NCBI RefSeq assembly: GCF_009372215.1
Contig: NZ_LWRV01000032.1
Location: forward strand, 1 to 64,000
Direction: 5' to 3'
DNA from: Acinetobacter portensis
Lineage (GTDB): Bacteria; Pseudomonadota; Gammaproteobacteria; Pseudomonadales; Moraxellaceae
Length of the DNA: 64,000 nt
Shown here piece by piece: positions 59,006 through 64,000 of the stretch. The translations under genes and the position numbers were made by a program. How positions within the stretch are numbered: position 1 is the first letter of the stretch; each line of letters begins with the position of its first letter. Under the pieces are notes generated by a model. The model searched no databases. It worked only from the letters and a program-made list of their open reading frames with translations, and was not told the origin of the DNA.

Positions 59006-59033
59006 AAAAAGGCATCGAATAAGATGCCTTTTT
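59006..59033. terminator. Bidirectional terminator between pilU and gcvH
   Basis: An 11-bp stem AAAAAGGCATC/GATGCCTTTTT with a 6-base loop. Confidence 0.9.
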
Positions 59034-59070
59034 ATTTATTTTTACGAATGTTGTTTTATAAATATTTAAA

Positions 59071-59445
59071 TTATAAGCCAGCTTCGTATTGTTCAGCTGA
59101 AAGTAATGCTTCAACATCTACAATATTGTCAGGCTTAATTTTATAAATCCAACCTTTGCTATATGGCGCATCATTTACAAAATCTGGGTCATCTTCTAAG
59201 TCAGCATTTACTTCTACAACTGTACCTGAAATAGGTGCATGAATATCTGAAGCTGTTTTTACAGATTCGACCACACCTGCTTGTTCACCCGCAGTAATAT
59301 GCTGACCTACATCAGGAGCTTCAACATAAACTAAATCGCCCAATGCATCTTGTGCATGGTCTGAGATACCTGTAACAACAAGATCACCTTCAATACGAAC
59401 CCATTCATGCGTTGTCGCATACTTCAATTCTGTAGGGTGATTCAT
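59071..59445 (-). CDS. gcvH: Glycine cleavage system H protein
   Basis: A 124-residue lipoyl carrier protein. The lipoylated Lys63 lies in [11 protein letters not shown], and [14 protein letters not shown] and [10 protein letters not shown] are family motifs. It shuttles the aminomethyl group between GcvP and GcvT. The gcvT and gcvP genes are not in the window, and no glycine riboswitch precedes this gene; the one in the window is in front of dadA. The ribosome binding site is AAGGAG. Confidence 0.95.
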   Translation of the reverse strand: MNHPTELKYATTHEWVRIEGDLVVTGISDHAQDALGDLVYVEAPDVGQHITAGEQAGVVESVKTASDIHAPISGTVVEVNADLEDDPDFVNDAPYSKGWIYKIKPDNIVDVEALLSAEQYEAGL

Positions 59446-59632
59446 TGTGGTAACTCCTTAAAATACGGCAAAATAACATTTGTTATGATTTATACATGTT
59501 TTTACAGCAAAACAAAAGCTGAATTCGCAAAGATATAGAGATCAACTGTTTAGACTTCAATCACTCTAACAAATAAATATAAATAGGCTATGTCAGCATT
59601 GCGAATGGGACGATATTCAGCATAAAAATGGC

Positions 59633-60073
59633 TTATTTGGGCTTTCTAAAAACCAAAATTTTAGTGGATGAGTTAAGTAATACATCATCATGTTGGTTTA
59701 AAGCTTGAGTGTTGTAAATCACAATACCACGATCAGGTTTTGACTGAGATGGAATAATATCTGTAATTTCAACTTCAACATGCAAAATATCATTTGGTCG
59801 AGTGGGTCTTGGCCAACGCATATTAACTTCAGAACCAATTAAACCATCTGCAAGTGGAAAACATTCTGTCCATAACCGCATAACGATAGAAGATGTATGC
59901 CAACCACTTGCTGCAATCCCTTGAAATATTGGATGATCTTTAGCTCTTTCTTCATCTAAATGAAAAACTTGAGGGTCGTATTTACATGCAAATTCTTTAA
60001 TTTCATCAAGAGTTACCAAATAGTCGCGACTAATAAATTTATCACCAATATTTAAATCTTCTAGATACAACAT
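59633..60073 (-). CDS. MaoC-family dehydratase
   Basis: A 146-residue hot-dog fold protein with the hydratase 2 signature: DPQVFHLDEERAKDHPIFQGIAASGWHTSSIVMRL, where the Asp/His pair of the active site is recognisable. Related proteins hydrate enoyl-CoAs, although many paralogues have unknown substrates. It follows the ABC transporter gene by 26 bases on the minus strand. Confidence 0.85.
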   Translation of the reverse strand: MLYLEDLNIGDKFISRDYLVTLDEIKEFACKYDPQVFHLDEERAKDHPIFQGIAASGWHTSSIVMRLWTECFPLADGLIGSEVNMRWPRPTRPNDILHVEVEITDIIPSQSKPDRGIVIYNTQALNQHDDVLLNSSTKILVFRKPK

Positions 60074-60099
60074 TCATTAGGTTCCTTTGCTTTTAGTTG

Positions 60100-61926
60100 C
60101 TATTGATCTATTAAAAATCCGCCTGTTTGACGCTGCCAAAGCTTCGCATAAATACCATTTTTAGCAACCAATTCATCGTGCGTACCTTGTTCTACAATAT
60201 GACCTTGATCAAGAACAATTAAGCGATCCATTTGAGCAATAGTCGAAAGACGATGTGCAATTGCAATGACCGTTTTTCCTTTCATTAATTCATTTAAGCT
60301 ACTTTGAATTGCTGCTTCAACTTCAGAATCTAATGCACTTGTGGCTTCATCTAAAATTAGAATAGGGGCATCTTTTAAGAAAACTCGAGCGATTGCAATA
60401 CGCTGGCGTTGACCACCTGAAAGTTTTACACCGCGTTCACCAACATAAGCGTCATAACCTTTTTTGCCACGTAAATCGGTTAAATATGGAATAAACTCTT
60501 CAGCTTTGGCTTTGCGAACAGCTTCAAACATTTCTTCATCTGTGGCATTTGGACGACCATATTTAATATTTTCAGATACAGTACGATGTAATAAAGATGT
60601 ATCTTGCGTTACAAGTGCGATACTTTTTCTTAATGTATCTTGTGTGACATCTTCAATATTTTGACCATCAATGAGAATACGGCCTTGGTTTAAAGTGTAA
60701 AAGCGAAGAAGCAGCTGAATAAGTGTAGATTTTCCTGCTCCTGAACGTCCCACAACACCAATTTTTTCTCCTGGCTTTATGGTTAAATTCAACTGTTCAA
60801 TCACATTTTTATCGTTATAAGCAAAATTTACATTTTCAAATAAAATTTCGCCTTTATTAACGGTTAGCTCTTTAGCATCTTTTTTATCTTGAATACTAAT
60901 AGGGCGCCCTAATGTTTTCATACCATCTTGAATTGTGCCTACATTTTCAAATAATGCGGAGGTCTGCCACATAATAAATTCTGCAATACTATTAAGTTTT
61001 AAAATCATAGCTGTTGCAGCGGCAATTACACCTAACTCGGCCTTACCAATTGTCCAAAGCCAAATGGCAGTACCTAAAACACCAACATATAAAACAATGC
61101 TCAACATATTAATGCTGATTTCATACATTGTGCCTAAACGCATTTGCTTATAAACAGTGGTCATGAACTCTTTCATCGAGTCTTTTGCGTATTGACTTTC
61201 ACGACCCGCATGTGCAAAAAGTTTTACTGTTTGAATATTAGTATATGCATCTGTTACGCGACCTGTCATTACGGCGCGAGCATCTGCTTGAGCATGTGAA
61301 ATTTTGCTTAAACGTGGAATGAAATAAAGTGCAGCACAAATGAAAAGTGTAAACCAAACCAAAAGTGGAATAATTAAAATAGGTGATATTGAGCCTAAAA
61401 CTAAAATCATGGTGAAGAAATAGATAAATACATAGGCTAGGATATCACCCAAAATGACCCAAAATTCACGTATAGCTAAAGCTGTTTGCATGACTTTTGA
61501 CGATAACCGTCCAGCAAAATCATTATGAAAAAAATCTAAACTTTGTTGTAGAAGTAAATTATGAAATTTCCAGCGCAGACGCATTGGAAAAGTACTATAA
61601 AGAATTTGATGTTTGATAATTGATTGGAAATTAGCAAAGAAGATGTTTGCAATTAAAATACACGTTAGAAGTGTTAAATTTGTTTTGTGATCCGCTAAAA
61701 ATGTTTCAGGCTGACTTTTACTGAGCCAATTGACTAAATCGCCAATTTTTGCATAAAAGAGTGCTTCAAAGCTTGCTGCACCTGCTGTACATAGTACAAG
61801 AATCAATAAATAGGGGCGAACACCTTTTGAGGCCTCCCAAACAAAAGGAAAAAAGCGAGTTGGAAGCGGTTTATTAAGCCCTTCATTTGGATAAGGATTT
61901 AATAATTTTTCAAACCACTTCAACAT
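60100..61926 (-). CDS. ABC exporter, fused permease and ATPase
   Basis: A 608-residue half-transporter with six N-terminal helices and a C-terminal ATPase domain: Walker A GRSGAGKS, signature LSGGQRQRIA and Walker B ILILDEATSALDSE, with a His switch in AIAHRLSTIAQMD. It resembles multidrug/lipid exporters of the MsbA-like group and would act as a homodimer. I prefer the ATG at 61926 over the GTG at 61938; neither has a strong SD. Substrate unknown. Confidence 0.9.
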   Translation of the reverse strand: MLKWFEKLLNPYPNEGLNKPLPTRFFPFVWEASKGVRPYLLILVLCTAGAASFEALFYAKIGDLVNWLSKSQPETFLADHKTNLTLLTCILIANIFFANFQSIIKHQILYSTFPMRLRWKFHNLLLQQSLDFFHNDFAGRLSSKVMQTALAIREFWVILGDILAYVFIYFFTMILVLGSISPILIIPLLVWFTLFICAALYFIPRLSKISHAQADARAVMTGRVTDAYTNIQTVKLFAHAGRESQYAKDSMKEFMTTVYKQMRLGTMYEISINMLSIVLYVGVLGTAIWLWTIGKAELGVIAAATAMILKLNSIAEFIMWQTSALFENVGTIQDGMKTLGRPISIQDKKDAKELTVNKGEILFENVNFAYNDKNVIEQLNLTIKPGEKIGVVGRSGAGKSTLIQLLLRFYTLNQGRILIDGQNIEDVTQDTLRKSIALVTQDTSLLHRTVSENIKYGRPNATDEEMFEAVRKAKAEEFIPYLTDLRGKKGYDAYVGERGVKLSGGQRQRIAIARVFLKDAPILILDEATSALDSEVEAAIQSSLNELMKGKTVIAIAHRLSTIAQMDRLIVLDQGHIVEQGTHDELVAKNGIYAKLWQRQTGGFLIDQ

Positions 61927-62188
61927 ATTCAAACTCACTTTAATGTGCTGTAAATACTTAAATTACATTCTTTATTAGAATTTCATTTAAGTTTATTTAT
62001 TAAATGCAAGTTTATCATGAAATTCTAGATTTAATGGGACCGTTCTAAACATGTAATTAAATTGTAAAAACCGTATATTCACATGATGTTTTTTGTGAAA
62101 TTTATATAAATACAACAATGATATTGTAGAAATTCTTTAAAATAATGCTCAATAAAAAGGTTTACTGTTAAATTAATTTGAGAATTTT

Positions 62189-62620
62189 ATGAAAAAATTT
62201 GTTTCATTTCTAATAATGAGTTCTATGACTCTGCCATTTTATGCATCTGCGAATGCAAATGTTAAAAGTAAACTTTTTATTCAACAAAACGATGAGACTA
62301 GTAACGAAATTAAAGACAATAATAAAGTTGATTTTTTTGAGTTGGCTAAAAAAAACGAACAACCTCTACCAACACCCAATTGGGATTCTTCAGATACGGT
62401 TAATATGAGCCAACACGACAGATCGCAATATTTATTTAATCAACGTAATTACTCTGCCTTGAATCATGAAGTGAATATCCAAAGAGCTGATGCACTTAAA
62501 AAAGCACGTGATGATGGAAAAATTAGTAATAAAAAATATCACAGAGAAGTGCAAAATCTTAAAATGTACAATCAACCTAAAGGACCTGGGTCTGTAGGTT
62601 TTTCAATTCCTTGGGAATAA
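62189..62620 (+). CDS. Secreted hypothetical protein
   Basis: A 143-residue protein with a signal peptide (cleavage near ASANA). The mature part is hydrophilic with Asn/Lys/Asp-rich stretches, a helix with RADALKKARDDGKISNKKYHREV and the C-terminal KGPGSVGFSIPWE. No Cys and no known domain. The periplasm is its probable location. I do not recognise the family. Confidence 0.65.
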   Translation: MKKFVSFLIMSSMTLPFYASANANVKSKLFIQQNDETSNEIKDNNKVDFFELAKKNEQPLPTPNWDSSDTVNMSQHDRSQYLFNQRNYSALNHEVNIQRADALKKARDDGKISNKKYHREVQNLKMYNQPKGPGSVGFSIPWE

Positions 62621-62664
62621 GGTCACTTATTCCACTTTTTAATGCCTTGAATATTTAAAAAGAA

Positions 62665-62696
62665 TTAAAAAATCCCCTAAAAATTGGGGCTTTTTT
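62665..62696. terminator. Terminator between two convergent genes
   Basis: Stem AAAAAATCCCC(T)AA with TTGGGGCTTTTTT (one bulge and one mismatch), loop A-rich, flanked by A and T runs. Confidence 0.7.
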
Positions 62697-62717
62697 AATG
62701 AGGTCAGTGAATGCTTT

Positions 62718-63254
62718 TTACCACATTAAATCATCTGGAATAACATAAGCAGCGTACGGATCTTCTTCATCTGTAATGGCTTCATTTTTCTCTGAATTAT
62801 TCACAATAATAAAGCCTTCTAACTTACTATTAATTCTGTCAGCAAGTGCTTTGGGTAAAAACGCATAGCTTTCACCATCTTTTGCAATAACAAGGCTACC
62901 TGCAACTAAGGCATTATAAATTTGTTGATTGATATAAACTTTTTTAATTTTACTATCATCAATAAATTGATACGAAACATCGCCATCAGTATTACGAATT
63001 TTATGTTGATTGATCATTTGTAAGATAGAAGCATATAGCTCTTTTTCTTGCAGAATAGCTTTTTTCTCTAGTTCAATTGCTTGATCTTTAGCAAGTTTAG
63101 ATTGCTTATCTTGTTCAATCTTTGCTTTTATTTCAGCATCATGACTATCGCCCGTGCGTTTTTCATGAACAGCTTGTTTAGACAGTTTTTTCGCTTTTTT
63201 ATTATCGACTAAACCCGCTTTGAGTAACTGAGCTTGAAGTGCATTTTTAACCAT
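62718..63254 (-). CDS. DUF2058 (YaiL-like) nucleoprotein
   Basis: A 178-residue protein with the DUF2058 layout: N-terminal NALQAQLLKAGLVDNKKAKKLSKQAVHEKR, a long charged coiled-coil region (about residues 30-75), and a compact domain ending with IVIAKDGESYAFLPKALADRI. Family members are described only as nucleoid- or ribosome-related; function is not settled. It precedes a DUF1275 membrane protein gene by 14 bases on the other side of its start. Confidence 0.85.
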   Translation of the reverse strand: MVKNALQAQLLKAGLVDNKKAKKLSKQAVHEKRTGDSHDAEIKAKIEQDKQSKLAKDQAIELEKKAILQEKELYASILQMINQHKIRNTDGDVSYQFIDDSKIKKVYINQQIYNALVAGSLVIAKDGESYAFLPKALADRINSKLEGFIIVNNSEKNEAITDEEDPYAAYVIPDDLMW

Positions 63255-63268
63255 AAGAAATTATAAAC

Positions 63269-63940
63269 CTATACTTTGTGTCGATAATGGAAATAAACGC
63301 CCCAATAAATGAAGCTTAATACAAGGCTTAAACTAGCAGGTATGAGGAATGAATCTAATTGTAAACGTGGATAAATACATGCCGCAATAATACCGCCAAT
63401 TAAGAAACCAATCAAAATGAGTAAATGTAGAACAACTCGTTTTAGATCGATATCTAAACCACGCAGGCGATAACCTAATGCGAGCCCTAAATCTGTTAAT
63501 ACGCCAGATAAGTGTGTTGTACGAATGATGGTGCCTTTGTAATGGCTGATCATTGCATTTTGCACACCCATTGCAGCACTTGCCCAAAGTAAAGCATATT
63601 GCGGGAAATAGGGTAGAAATATCCAACATAATAAAATAAAAAAAGCCACCAAGCTTAGCGGAAAACCATAACGGCGACCTAAGCTGAAGTGACTATTTCC
63701 AAGAATCAGCCCACTATAAAATGAGCCAACAACATAACAAACAACAATAAGAAATAAATAGAGAAGCTGTGATAGATTCCAATCGAGCAGTGCCATTGCA
63801 AACATACTGACGTTACCCGTCATATGTGAAACAGATTGATGAAGTACGGTCACTAGACCCAATACATTCACTATTCCTGCATTAATAGCGAGGAAAAAAG
63901 TCCCAAATTGTAGCCAATATGGCAAAGTTTGAAATGGCAT
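63269..63940 (-). CDS. DUF1275 (YoaK-like) membrane protein
   Basis: A 223-residue protein with six to seven helices. LAINAGIVNVLGLVTVLHQSVSHMTGNVSMFAMALL is the DUF1275 N-terminal pattern, and GVQNAMISHYKGTIIRTTHLSGVLTDLGLALG is its conserved central pattern. Function unknown; transport is suspected. It is upstream of and probably cotranscribed with the DUF2058 gene. Confidence 0.88.
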   Translation of the reverse strand: MPFQTLPYWLQFGTFFLAINAGIVNVLGLVTVLHQSVSHMTGNVSMFAMALLDWNLSQLLYLFLIVVCYVVGSFYSGLILGNSHFSLGRRYGFPLSLVAFFILLCWIFLPYFPQYALLWASAAMGVQNAMISHYKGTIIRTTHLSGVLTDLGLALGYRLRGLDIDLKRVVLHLLILIGFLIGGIIAACIYPRLQLDSFLIPASLSLVLSFIYWGVYFHYRHKV

Positions 63941-63975
63941 AGCGACATCTATACTAAGTTAATCATTTTATTAAC

Positions 63976-64000
63976 TTATTTTAAACCACGATCTACTGCT
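63976..64000 (-). CDS. C-terminal end of an unidentified minus-strand protein (partial)
   Basis: A minus-strand frame from the right edge gives AVDRGLK and then TAA at 63976. The end is consistent with a gene upstream of the DUF1275 gene on the same strand, but eight codons are too few to identify it. Confidence 0.35.

Overview
The window reads as a stretch of chromosome from a low-GC gammaproteobacterium of the Moraxellaceae, most probably Acinetobacter. The reasons are the AT-rich base composition, the gene string pyrG-kdsA-eno-ftsB-ispD, the strong resemblance of the housekeeping proteins to Acinetobacter versions, and the many AEC, TauE, PepSY and MocR accessory genes typical of that genus. 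I cannot name the species. I found no tRNA, rRNA, CRISPR array, insertion sequence or prophage.

Region by region: 1-3.5 kb holds the cytochrome bd oxidase operon on the minus strand (cydP-cydA-cydB-cydX-ybgE). 4-6.6 kb holds a YqiJ-like membrane protein, a Rieske protein, an adenosine-kinase-like PfkB enzyme and an acetyltransferase. 6.8-10.9 kb holds a PreP-type metalloprotease and outer membrane phospholipase A. 11-13 kb holds a KtrAB potassium uptake pair. 13.1-16.8 kb holds a PadR regulator and hydrolase divergent from fadH, with two matching operators between them. 17-19 kb holds an NTF2-like protein, a YheT-like hydrolase and a lipoprotein. 19.2-25.4 kb is a housekeeping block (pyrG, kdsA, eno, ftsB, ispD, rodA). 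25.6-28.3 kb holds a tandem glycine riboswitch, a DadA-like oxidoreductase, a decayed LysR remnant and an AEC transporter.

29-32 kb holds ispF, an atypical tyrosine phosphatase, one DAHP synthase and a TauE exporter. 32.4-36.7 kb is a Fur-box-preceded iron cluster (hydroxamate-type TonB receptor, DUF3649-like, PepSY reductase-like, DUF3325-like). It is functionally echoed by a Fes-like esterase with its own Fur box at 44.9-46.3 kb. 37-43.2 kb holds lpxB and a LysR-linked acyl-CoA dehydrogenase / kinase-like / phosphatase / SDR cluster. 43-50.6 kb holds a small duplicated secreted protein, a fatty acid desaturase, GDSL and glycosylase genes, and an EamA/MocR divergent pair. 50.8-52.3 kb is a phospholipase D-like lipoprotein gene interrupted by one in-frame TAA. 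52.5-56.1 kb holds frmA and a PAS-GGDEF-EAL protein. 56.1-57.6 kb holds an attenuator-controlled second DAHP synthase. 57.8-64 kb holds a PilU-like ATPase, gcvH, a MaoC protein, an ABC exporter and several small proteins.

The most interesting element is the leader of the second DAHP synthase (56151-56511). It has a promoter, an 18-residue leader peptide with a Tyr-Tyr-Phe-Trp run, a long helix whose 5' arm lies inside that peptide, a competing antiterminator, and a perfect 9-bp terminator with seven T. After the terminator comes a second, separate aromatic-rich leader ORF with a good ribosome binding site. This looks like ribosome-mediated attenuation sensing all three aromatic amino acids, possibly in two stages.
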